From: Mucor racemosus | Taxonomy: Eukaryota; Mucoromycota; Mucoromycetes; Mucorales; Mucoraceae | Length of the DNA: 64,000 bases | Direction of reading: 5' to 3' | Assembly (NCBI GenBank): GCA_027405735.1 | Contig: JAPEHQ010000021.1 | Span: forward strand, 913,516 to 977,515 | Shown: piece by piece, positions 34,802 to 44,872 of the stretch | How positions within the stretch are numbered: position 1 is the stretch's first letter | How the letters are laid out: the number at the start of each line of letters is the position of its first letter | Notes under the pieces: generated by a model | What the model saw: only the letters and a program-made list of their open reading frames with translations | Told to the model about the DNA's origin: nothing | Database searches by the model: none | Translations under genes and position numbers: made by a program

Positions 34802-34906
34802 TTTTGTTGTGCCCAGGTGGGCTACACACTATAGCCTGATGAGTTGTTGTTGCGCCCACTGAATAATGGCTAAAAAAATAACAAGATGCACATGGGCACA
34901 ACAAAA
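34802..34906. repeat. Fold-back element with perfect 14-bp arms
   Basis: TTTTGTTGTGCCCA (34802-34815) and its exact reverse complement (34893-34906) enclose 77 bases. The interior has further GC-rich words (GGTGGGC, GCGCCCAC). Just beyond, a related direct copy (TGCACACGGGCATAACGAAA) follows TGCACATGGGCACAACAAAA. The GC-rich words stand out from the AT-rich surroundings. Confidence 0.7.
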
Positions 34907-34993
34907 GAAACTGCACACGGGCATAACGAAAAGCCTGTATATATAGAATTATAGATTATGTCTATATGCATGACATTAATCCCATGTGTGCAT

Positions 34994-35618
34994 AATATTA
35001 AATAAGCTACCACATAATATTAACATGTATAAATATTTACGGTAATAAGCTTGAATCAAGTGGGTACAACATTGTAAATTCTTGAAGAAGTTCTCAAGTA
35101 TTATAAAATCTCTTATTTTTAAGACTTACAGGGCTTATAAGCGGAATATTAATTTCAAAAATTATTCTTGTCCAGATCATCAATTTTGACATTTTTTAAA
35201 TTTTTTTTTCTGATTTTGCAAATCTAGAGTTAATTATAATACCGATTATAAAAATAAAAAATATACACATATACAGAATTTAGCGCTCTATTTGCTCAAT
35301 AAAAAATAACAAAGATTTTTATTGCAAAATATTACATGAAAATTCTTTAATCAAAAATCCGTTTTTGGGAGAAAAGTACAAAGTTTCATTAATTAACATT
35401 TAATATTAAGCTGTTATAAAATGCGTATTAGCTATGGCTACAATTTTCTCTGACAATGTAGTAGATTTAAACGTTGATTTTGGTATCAAAATTTGATTTT
35501 TCTGTTTTTTGAATAAAATCATGAGTGTTGGTAAGGATAAAATGAGTCCCGAAAATGTCCGCTACAGAAACTGAATTTTCAGACCGTACATGGTTAAATA
35601 TAAGAAAAGTTAAAAAAA
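34994..35618 (+). repeat. Dispersed repeat A, copy 3 (no dynein exon)
   Basis: This copy matches repeat A from its start near AATATTAAATAAGCTACCAC to AAATATAAGAAAAGTT. It is closest to copy 4 (shared AATTCTTTAATCAAAAATCC and CAATAAAAAATAACAAAG). It lacks the adjoining dynein exon, so the repeat can occur without it. Confidence 0.85.
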
Positions 35619-36197
35619 ACAGCTTTTCCATCAAATTTTACAAAATTTTAAAGACGTCATCAATGGATTTCGAATTTTAGGCTTTATTCAAAAACACGAA
35701 GGCCCCCTGTTTTTTCCTTTTTTAATAACAACCAGGTAAATTTGATGAAGCAAAATCATATGGTTTGGTGGAATCACGAGTCTATATTGTATGTGCCTTA
35801 TCCGTTATTGACTAAGACCTACTATAGTATCTTGCAAGATAAAGTTCCATCCGTGGCTGATGAAGGTTAGATGGAAGTTTCGACGTTAAAGTAACGCCTG
35901 ACGACGCGTGAAATTTTAACGAAGCTTTTATCATAAACTTTCCTAGTATTCAGGTTTGAGTAAAAGAAAAACAAGTCGCTCTACTTGTTTAACTTCCTTT
36001 TAGCTCATCCTGATACGAGGTTTATTCTATCTGCGTTTGGTTCTTTTGATTATTTACCTGGTGGTTATCAGCTATTGATAATATCTGATTTTTGACGCAC
36101 CCCTGGCCACGGTGAGTCAAAATGATTTGAACCAACAGTTGATAGCTATGAGTTCTCTATGCAATGTCTGGTATCTGTCTTCGACAAATAACTTTGT
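35619..36197. other. Spacer between repeat A copy 3 and the minisatellite
   Basis: No gene is seen. Near 36095-36130 a short block (GACGCACCC...AAAATGATTTGA) is echoed at 37999-38036 on the other side of the minisatellite. Confidence 0.5.
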
Positions 36198-37900
36198 ATG
36201 AACTATTTATTGGGTCTTCATCTACAATATGCGGTATCTTTTCTGAAAATAATGGAGTTCTTTTTTCTGCAAAAGCGGTTCTCTTTCAACAATCGCTGGT
36301 ATCTTTTTAAGGTAATGTGGCTTTTGTTTTATAAAATCTGGTCTCTTCTGTTTACAATATCTGGTATCTTTACAACATTAGGTTTTTCTCAGCACAACGT
36401 GGTATCTTTTGTGCAGCATTTGGTCGTTTTGTATAGCAGCATTGGGTTTCTTATGCAAATAATTGGGTCTCTCGTATGCAATATCTTCTCTGTCTCTACA
36501 AAATTTCAAATCTTTTCTGCAAAATTGGGTCCTTTTCTACAAGGTCGCGTTTCTATTTTGAATAACCATATATCTCTGAACAAATGTTGTCTCTTCCTGC
36601 TTTTTCTGGTGTCTTTTGTGCAAAATGCGTTCTGGTTTCTGTCCTCAATGTATGATTCCCTTTTTACAGTATATCGTCTCAATTTATGCTTATATGGTCT
36701 TCATTCGTTTTCAACTGGTCTCAACTCATGCCCATCTGGATTACCTATACACACTTTTGGTCTAAATGTAAGTTTATGTAGCCTCATTGTTGTATCCTCA
36801 TCTTGTCTCAATTTATTTACTTATCTCGTTTCTATTCATCATCATCTAGTCTTAATTTATTTTTAGCTGGTTTCCATTTATGCTGTTCTGGTCTTAATTT
36901 ATGCTGCTTCTCAGGTATATATCTATGCTCCTCTGGTCGTCTTAATTTATTTTTACTAATCTAAATTTATGTTCTTCTGGTATAAATTCTTACTTATGTG
37001 GCGTCAAATTCTGCTCATTTGGGGCGCATATCGTCACATCTGTTCTAAATTCGTGCACTTCTTCTGGTCTCAATTTATGCTAGTGTGGTCTCCATTCCTG
37101 CTCTTCTGGTCAACATCCATTCCCATCTGGTCTCAAGCATGCTCTTCTAGAATTAATTCATGCTTATGTGAACGACGTTTATCCCTTTATCTATATTTGC
37201 TCGTAAGTCATCCATGTCTATACTCAATTCATGTTTAGCTGATTTCAATTTATTCATATTTGGTCGTCATTTGTGCTCTTCCGGTCTAAAGTGGTGGTCC
37301 TCTAGCCAACTTTTGTACTCTTCTGCTCTCCATTTGTGGTGCTCGGGTCAAAATTCATGTTCATTTGGTCTACATTAACGCTAATCTGGTTTTAATTTCT
37401 CCCTTTTGGTATTGATTCATGCGCTTCTGGTTTAAAAACGTACTATTGCTGTCTAAGGTCGTGTCTTCTAGTTTAAATTCATGGTCTTTTGGTTTGTATT
37501 CATGTTTATTTCGTATTAATTCATGCTTATTTGATTCTAATTCATGCTCATCTGGTCTAAATTTATGTTCATTGGATCCCAATTTGTGCTCTTTGGTTGC
37601 CAATTTAAATGCCTATCTGGTGGTCTCAATCTCTACTAACCGGAACTCAACTTATGCTTGTCTTGTATCAATTCATCCTCATTTGGTTTCAATTTATGCA
37701 CTTCTGGTCTAAATTTATGCTCATCTGCTGGTCTCAATTCATGTACGTCTCGTTTCACTTCTTTAACTTGTGGTCTCTATTTATGAAGAAGTTACTTACC
37801 TTGGCAAAAATTCAAAAAGTACTATCAACATCTAATCTCAATTTGAAATATTTGGTTTCTTACATGCTTTATTTATTTTTTTAGCTCAATTTGATATATC
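36198..37900. repeat. Degenerate 21-bp minisatellite, about 1.7 kb
   Basis: Units of about 21 bp begin GGTCT or GGTATC and continue with variants such as CAATTTATGCTCATCT. Clear 21-base spacing is visible between successive GGTCT words near 37080-37150 and 37540-37600. The left third favours GGTATCTTTTGTGCA-type units and the right two thirds TTTATGCT-type units. On the minus strand the period equals seven codons, and part (37603-37370) translates as heptads such as EHKFRPD, EHELESN, KHELIRN. That frame does not stay open across the array. It may be a decayed coding repeat. Confidence 0.8.
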
Positions 37901-38827
37901 TGGTCCTGTCTCTCTGGTTTTGTTTCTTTGATATTATTATCTTAGTTACTATATTTTACTCAGAAGTTAAAGCATTTTTTTTGTTATCTCATCACTTTTG
38001 ATACACCCTAGGCGGGTTTAAGAATCAAAATGATTTGATCAAGGAAAAGCGATAACTTTTGCCACCTTTATTGGAATGACATCTATTTTGATGCTTTCCC
38101 ATAAATACGGTTACTATACTCAGTTGTTTGTCTTTGTACAATCGGTAATCCTGGGTCAATTTAACCTGGTTGCTCTCCATTCGTGGACTTGCGACCTCTC
38201 CCCCTTTTAGGGTCTTGTAGTCTTCTTTCACGGTAACCGGCTGGAAACTATAGCCCTTTCTGGCAATCGGAGTCGTACTGTTTTCATAGCATCTGCTTGA
38301 TTTCAGTATCACTTTATAGTATGGTGGTAAACAAGCTATAAGGTCAAATGGCAACATGTAGATAGACCTCCTCGTGGTGTTGCTGGAAACGTTCTTTTAA
38401 ACGGCTAACTATCTACTCCATTAAACCAATTATATTACAATTTACTTTTTGTTCATCTTAGAGTATTTCATCGTTTATAATCTCGACCCATAATTTTTTG
38501 ATTGATTTGTTTTTTCTTCGATTCTTATAATATTGCATAATAAAAATCACAAGGCTGAAATTAATTGTTTTATCAATCTATTTATTACTTCCTATTTTTT
38601 GTTGTCCTACAAAGTATTAAATAATACAAGCACATGTAAAACCATTGACAGTATTAAGAAAACATATACTGCAAAAAATATAAATGTATTGATGTATTGG
38701 TGTATTTTCTATAAACCCACGAAGTTTTAACAAAAGCAAAATTACGTAAATTTGCTGAATCGTTTCCTATATACAAGAAAACTATTTACAAACACCATAT
38801 AAATATATATATCCGAGAGCGCTTTGC
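37901..38827. other. Right flank of the minisatellite
   Basis: No confident gene. A 110-codon open frame on the minus strand (38357-38025, MLPFDLIACLPPYYK...) lies directly upstream of the minisatellite in the same orientation as the heptad frame. It could be a leader of a decayed repeat protein. I recognise no domain and leave it uncalled. Confidence 0.35.
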
Positions 38828-39188
38828 CGTTACGCTAGGAGATTATATCAATTTTAAAGCTAAAACATGTACTAAATCATTTAATAAAAATAAAGGAAAA
38901 CTGTTATGAAATGAAAGAGCACACTAATACTAAAGAACTTTGTTATAAGGTTGAAACATCTTTTATATTCACATTCTCTAATTATATGACTACTCTATTA
39001 AGCTGAGGCAATTTATATATGTATATATCTAATCACGTCTAGGTGACACACACTAGTTCCACATTTATCAACACGTACAGTATAAACTGAGCTTTATAAC
39101 ATAATACACAGCAATGTGGAACTTATTATAATATCAAACTGTGTCATAATTTTAACCAAGAAATGTACACAGACTTGTGGATGTAACA
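38828..39188 (-). mobile_element. Solo LTR, copy 2
   Basis: This 361-bp block is homologous to 15696-16059 in the same orientation. The flanking 5-mers are TTTGC and TTTGA, compatible with one target duplication that has since mutated at one base. The TATA-like box and AATAAA-type signals are retained. Confidence 0.75.
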
Positions 39189-39199
39189 TTTGAATTTTG

Positions 39200-39640
39200 T
39201 CGTATACTTTCAGTTTTGATAAATACTACTTAAAAAAAGAATACAATTAAAGCAGAATGAGTAATGAATCAGTTCTTTAACTATATAATAAAAACAAGAT
39301 ATCTTTTATTTAGATATAAAAGTATGGCCTTTTATATTGATCTGACATTAAGATCCTGAGATATAATTCAATCATGTTTACAGAATTTGTGAGTTGTCTT
39401 GTTTCAATGCTGCGCTAAATGTACTTGGATATTGATTTGATAGCTTCTTGATTGATGAACCGCTGGGATAAAATAATATGGCGCCATAATTCAGGTCCAA
39501 ACGTTCTTGGTAATTGCTGGATAAACTTAGTAGTACGCTAGGAGTCTCTTATACTGTATCTGGTATCAAGGCTTTGCACTTCAATACATATCCTAGTCAA
39601 TAGTTTGTAATACTGTATGGTACTTGGTCGCATGCAACAA
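39200..39640 (+). repeat. Dispersed repeat C, copy 1
   Basis: This is a direct repeat of about 40915-41450. Shared words include AAAAGTATGGCCTTTTATAT and GAGTTGTCTTGTTTCAATGC. Copy 2 has about 85 bases of extra sequence near 41075-41155 (TTTAAGGCACTATTGAACC). The two copies flank repeat D, the third dynein relic and repeat A copy 4. Confidence 0.8.
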
Positions 39641-39778
39641 ATTTTATCGAAATGGTAAGCTCCAACCAAGTTTTTGAGGCTTTTGCATTTTCATCTTGTA
39701 GCCAGTTTTCGACAATATTCATTAATCCAGTAATAGTAGCTTGATAAACTACAAGGTAAGCTAAACTAATTCGAACGT

Positions 39779-40058
39779 TGATGCAGAAATGGCCAGCTTA
39801 AAATTGAGAAACCCCGTATTTGAAATAAAAATAACTCGATAAAATACTAAGGTATTGCAATGATGGTTATTAAGTAAAGTCTATTTTATTTTTCATTCTC
39901 TACCAGGATATTTAGGCTTTAGATGGCAGTAAAGACTTTTTTATTTTTCTATAAATTTTGTGAGAGCTCTTTTTGTGGTATAGAGATCCATGAAGGGAGG
40001 ACTGGTATGCAAAGCTAAAACGATAGGATAGTACTCATTAGTGTCTATCTAGCGAATT
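39779..40058 (+). repeat. Dispersed repeat D, copy 1
   Basis: The block runs from ATGCAGAAATGGCCAGCTTA to GTCTATCTAGCGAATT and recurs at 63080-63351 in the same orientation. It abuts the dynein relic directly, so one was inserted next to or recombined with the other. Confidence 0.8.
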
Positions 40059-40160
40059 GCTAACGCATTGGATAAATTGGCTTCAGACAAAGAGGGTAAA
40101 AAGACGGCAATAGGTTTTAGTGATGGCCATGTTTATGTTTATGTTTATGATATTGGAGAG
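40059..40160 (+). pseudogene. Dynein intermediate chain exon relic, copy 3
   Basis: The 5' part of the exon is replaced by repeat D. The remaining sequence reads LDKLASDKEGKKTAIG then FSDGHVYVYVYDIGE. It has the same VY duplication as copy 2. The donor has decayed from GTAAG to ATAAG. Repeat A follows immediately. Confidence 0.75.
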
Positions 40161-40912
40161 ATAAGAATAAAACTCAATGTAAATCACCTCTAACGCAATA
40201 ATATATAGCAAAACTGTATTATCATCAAATAAACGATTACATAATATTAACATGATGAATAAGTATTTACAGTAATAAGCTTGAATCAAGTGGGTACAAC
40301 ATTGTAAATTCTTGAAGAAGTTCTCAAGTATTATAAAATCTCTTATTTTTAAGACTTACAAGGCTTATAAGCGGAATATTAATTTCAAAAATTATTCTTG
40401 TCCAGATCATCAATTTTGACATTTTTTAAATTTTTTTTTCTGATTTTGCAAATCTAGAGTTAATTATAATACCGATTATAAAAATAAAAAATATACACAT
40501 ATACAGAATTTAGCGCTCTATTTGCTCAATAAAAAATAACAAAGATTTTTATTGCAAAATATTACATGAAAATTCTTTAATCAAAAATCCGTTTTTGGGG
40601 AAAAAGTACAAAATTTTATTAATTAACATTTAATATTAAGCTTTTATAAAATGCGTATTAGCTATGGCTACAATTTTCTCTGACAATGTAGTAGATTTAA
40701 ACGTTGATTTTGGTATTAAAATTTGATTTTTCTGTTTTTTGAATAAAATCATGAGTGTTGGTAAGGATAAAATGAGTCCCGAAAATGTCCGCTACAAAAA
40801 CTGAATTTTCAGACCGTACATGGTTAAATATAAGAAAATTTAAAAAATCGCATTTTTATTTAAAACTTAGATATATACCATAGCATAAGAGACTTAGTCG
40901 TTCAATCTTGTT
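40161..40912 (+). repeat. Dispersed repeat A, copy 4
   Basis: This copy is homologous to 31061-31962, truncated at its 3' end near GTTATGC where repeat C copy 2 begins. It is most similar to copy 3. Confidence 0.85.
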
Positions 40913-40914
40913 AT

Positions 40915-41450
40915 GCGTCTTATATTTTCAGGATTGATAAATAATACTTAAAAAAGAGTATAATTAAAAAAGAACGAGTAATGAACCAGTTCTTCAACTG
41001 TATAATTAAAACAAGATATCGTTTATTTAGATATAAAAGTATGGCCTTTTATATTGATTTGACATCGAGATCCTGAGAAGATGTAATTTAAGGCACTATT
41101 GAACCATTAGATCTGTTTGATAGTAATCTATGGATTGAAATGGATCAATCATAATTTAACCGTTCTTGCAGAGCTTGTGAGTTGTCTTGTTTCAATGCTG
41201 CGCTAAATGTGCTTGGATGTTGATTTGATAGCTGCTTGGTTGATTAACCGCTGGGACGAAATAGTATGGTGTCATAATTGAGGTCCAAGCGTTCTTGGTA
41301 ATTACTGGATTAAACTTGGTACGCTAGGAGTTTCTTATATCCGGTATCAAGACCTTGCACTTCAATACATGTCGTAGTCAAAAGAATGTAAGATGCATTA
41401 ATACTGTAGAAGGTGATAACGTATGATACTAGGTGGAATACAACATGTAC
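40915..41450 (+). repeat. Dispersed repeat C, copy 2
   Basis: This is the direct-repeat partner of 39200-39640, with an extra internal segment and a slightly longer 3' end. No coding content is seen. Confidence 0.8.
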
Positions 41451-42779
41451 CGTGTTCTTGTATATATCCAATAATATCGACCGACTGGCTACTATCAAGA
41501 CTCATATCTGACAAGGGGTGACATTATTGGCTATATATAGACATAGAACAGTTATCTACGTTCTCTGATGAAAACTATATAAAAAAGACATTTATTTCCT
41601 ATAAAAGTCCTGAAGTAGAATTTAATTTGACAATAAAACCATCCTACACTTATCTAATTGAATTTCTATTGTTTTTTACACTTTTTTCCGTAGGTATTTA
41701 TCTAATCCATAGATATCTCACATCCTCTGCTTGAAAAAATTAAACAATTGAAAAAAAAAAAAAAGGCTTGCAATCAATGAACGTTGATCCAAATGGACTG
41801 CAAGTTTCAAAACATATACTACAGCTGTAAAAGTATCCAGTGCTATAATTTCAGTATCTCATTGATTTGCTGGTTAAATTGTAGTAATCAAGCGCGCCCT
41901 TTTTCCAGGTGATTTTTGTGGGCTTTGTGGCTCGGCAGGCCATTTACAATTAGAAATGTAGCGCTAAATCAGCTAGCAACAGCATATATGGCAATGACAA
42001 CTATCGATTTTTTCTGCTTCCATGTTATCCATCGAAAAATAATGTCCTTCATTCCAATTTTGAAGCAAATCTAGTTGATGTGATAGTTATCGAGCAAATC
42101 CAGTAAAATGGAGCCGAATTTTATAGTTTATTTCGCTTGAGGGTTTCAAAAAGATGCGAATCAGGCATTTCTAATGGTACTATAACCAGTTCAGATACAT
42201 TTTGTAGCATCTCAGGTATATTCAAACCCCTTTCTTTGGAAGTGGGTTATGTAGCTCTGTAGAAAAATGTGTTGTGGTTCGATTTTGAGAATTGAGGAAG
42301 TAAAAATCAAGTTCATTACGAATAAATAGGCTTTATTGCGCTCTTTTGAGGACAAAGACAATATCCGCACTCCATTGCGCCAAAAGGTAAACTCTAGTAT
42401 TCACAATATGCGTTCCTTACACTTCATATATCGCTTTAATGCAATGCATTTTCATTGTCAATAATAAGTTGATCTACTATACATATTTCTATAAATATTA
42501 AACTAGATTCTGTATGAGCTGATTGAAAACTCTGATATGATAATGCAATCTTTCATTAGTAAATCAACTTTAAGCAATTTATGCTTGCACGCAAGTCTTC
42601 TATTATATAAACAATACAAGATCGATATAATAAAAATCGACTGGATTATAAGAGAGGAAACAGATTCCAATGTATTTTATGATTTTCAAAAAAAAAAAAA
42701 AAATTAAAATAATGATATAATTGATATAGTATATAGTACATTCATATAAAGAGGATGAGGTTATTTGTAAAGATGTGTC
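41451..42779. other. Gene desert downstream of the Opy2-like gene
   Basis: No supported gene. It is AT-rich, with poly(A) runs near 41748-41764 and 42687-42702. It contains the 3' UTR of the minus-strand gene that ends at 42780. Confidence 0.5.
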
Positions 42780-43941
42780 TTAACTTCCATTCCAAAAAAT
42801 GGTAATTTCACCATCACCTGGAGCAGACATTACACTATCGGTAGGCTTATTATTTCTGGGGCCAATTACACTATCTGTGTAAGCAGCAGTGGGTGATGTA
42901 GTGGTTATTTTATTCTTATCATCAAAAGGATCGTCTTCTTCTGTAATTGTTGGTGTTGTTGTTGTTGTTGTTGTTGTTACTATTGCTGCTGGTAGTAACG
43001 GTGATGCTGTTGGTAATGGTGTAGTAGTTCTTGATGTTGGTGTAGAGTTTGAAGAACTAGCATTCTCGGGTTGTATGGTCTTTTTGAAAGAACCGCTACG
43101 AGAAAGTCCTTCTACTTTGACAGTGTTGACTCGCATAATTTGAGGTTTAGCTCTCATAACTTGAGTTGCTTGAACAACAGTGGCAACTTGTTGACGACTG
43201 ATATGTGATTCGATTGAATCTCGTCTACCATGGTAATCAGTTGTAGTTGTTGTAGTTGTCATTATACTGTGTGCATTCGATATAGGTCGATCACTAAAAG
43301 GATTTTCTAAATCATCATCATCATGATTAGCAAACGTAGCAAAACTTCCATAATGAGAACGAGGTATTTCTGCTTCTGACTCTGTATACATGCTGTTATG
43401 ATTACTTGCGGTAGGAGGTATAAATGTTACTGGAATAACACCAGACATGACTTGACGACTAGCTCGTTCTTGCATTTCTTCATTTACTGCTGTATTATTG
43501 TTGTTTCTCTGTTTACTTCTGAAAGCTAAAGGTAAATTGTCTTTGTTTTTATTTCTACGACGAATAAACAAGTATATTAAGACACCAATGATTAAACCAG
43601 CACCTAATAAACCGCCCACAAGACCACCAATTAAACCAGCATTGGAACTGTTAGTAGATGATCCTGAATCATCAATATTTGGAAGACCCAATGCTGATCT
43701 AGACACACATTTCGGCGTAGGACAAACACCACAAGTTGTCATTGTGCCTACAGTGCAAACATCGTTGCCTGAACAACTTGGTGAGCATGTAGATGAACAA
43801 TCTGTTTTACAGTCTGTTTGCTAAAAGGGTTAGTTTTTTTTTTTTATTCAGTTTGATATTTTGTTACTTACTCTGTGCATAACAAAAACTGATTGAAGTT
43901 GCTAATAAATAAAGGAGTGAAAATTTATCAGCAAATTTCAT
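42780..43941 (-). CDS. OPY2: Opy2-like single-pass membrane anchor protein
   Basis: Two exons (43941-43872 and 43813-42780) give 367 aa. A signal peptide (MKFADKFSLLYLLATSISFCYAQ) is followed by a short Cys-rich ectodomain (NCKTDCSSTCSPSCSGNDVCTVGT, then CGVCPTPKC). Next come a Gly-rich transmembrane helix near residues 80-105 and an RRR stop-transfer. The long Ser/Thr-rich cytoplasmic tail has Thr runs. This layout matches Opy2, which anchors the adaptor Ste50 for osmotic and filamentous MAP-kinase signalling in yeast. The acceptor is the second of two close AGs, chosen because it preserves phase and the Cys spacing. Tail sequence is poorly conserved, so the symbol rests on topology and the Cys domain. 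Confidence 0.65.
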
Positions 43942-44341
43942 TTTTTTTTTTGTAGTCGAGGAAAAAAAAAAAAAAAAAAAAAAGAGGTAAGGTTGGAAAG
44001 AGAGAAAGAGAGAAAGAGAAAAAGAAAATCCAGAACAAAAAAGAAAACAGTTACACATTTACAATAAAAAAATGTAACACAGCTTTATTTTTCACAATTT
44101 GGCTTTTTTTTCATTGAAGAAAGCAAATCAATTTGACATTCGATAATTGCACAACTCCTTGAATTAATCAAGGACTGCATGCATTGTGTAAGAACGAAAG
44201 AAAGAAAGAAAGAAAGAAAAAAAAAGATCAAAACTACTGCTATTCTCTACTACTATTAAAAAAAAAAAAAAAGGGATGTAATACATCGTGGTACAATATC
44301 AAAAAAGTTAATTTTCCATCTTTTTTTATTTAAAAAGAAAT
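43942..44341. other. Promoter region of the Opy2-like gene
   Basis: About 400 bp of low-complexity sequence holds poly(T)/poly(A) tracts and GAAA-type microsatellites (for example 44187-44220). It should contain the Opy2-like promoter and the 3' UTR of the upstream zinc-cluster gene, both on the minus strand. No gene is seen. Confidence 0.5.
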
Positions 44342-44837
44342 TTATGTTGATGTATTCGTATTATCAATGTTTGTCTTGAGAAAAGATTCCCATTCATTCC
44401 ATGTAACACCGCTTGGAACATCCCACAAAGGCACTTGAGAGCTTAGACTTGTTAAATCAAACTGTGCCGGTTGTGGCTGTGATATTGGTTCCATATTATA
44501 GATGTCCAAGAATGTGTTGGAACAATGTTGTGGGTGTGGCTGTGGTTGCTGCTGTTGTTGTTGTTGACGTGATGTAGAGTAATCAGTTTCTGGTGATGTG
44601 TTAGTCGTACTGGTCGATGATGCTGTTGGATATCGTTGATGTTGTTGTTGAGAACTAAAAGGTAATGAGCATTGACCTTCTTGTAAACTTGGGCATTGCT
44701 GAACTCCTGCTAAATTGGGACACAGGATTGGGTCCACAGTTTCTGATCCACCTGAATCTTCGAAATCCATATTCATGGGTTGATCTTGTTGCTGTTCCTG
44801 TTGCTGTTGTTGCATCATATTTGGCAACACTTCTGTC

Positions 44838-44872
<35 letters not shown>

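Larger units (their letters stand above)
31963..34993. other. Gene desert with repeat F copy 2 and hairpin element
   Basis: No supported gene. Contents are repeat F copy 2 (32726-32804), short shared words between 33380-33520 and 62770-62810 (AGAGTTATAATTRTATTTCC), and a fold-back element at 34802-34906. A possible short LTR-like block lies at 34546-34716 (TGTTA...TAACA ends, ATAAATAGG, AATAAA) without a target duplication. Confidence 0.45.

Noticed and set aside
36198..36866. 222-codon hydrophobic frame as a membrane protein
   Set aside because: It is read through the 21-bp minisatellite; the Phe/Leu richness follows from T-rich repeat units.
38025..38357. 110-codon minus-strand frame next to the minisatellite
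   Set aside because: No recognisable domain or splice-supported continuation; kept only as a note in the flank annotation.
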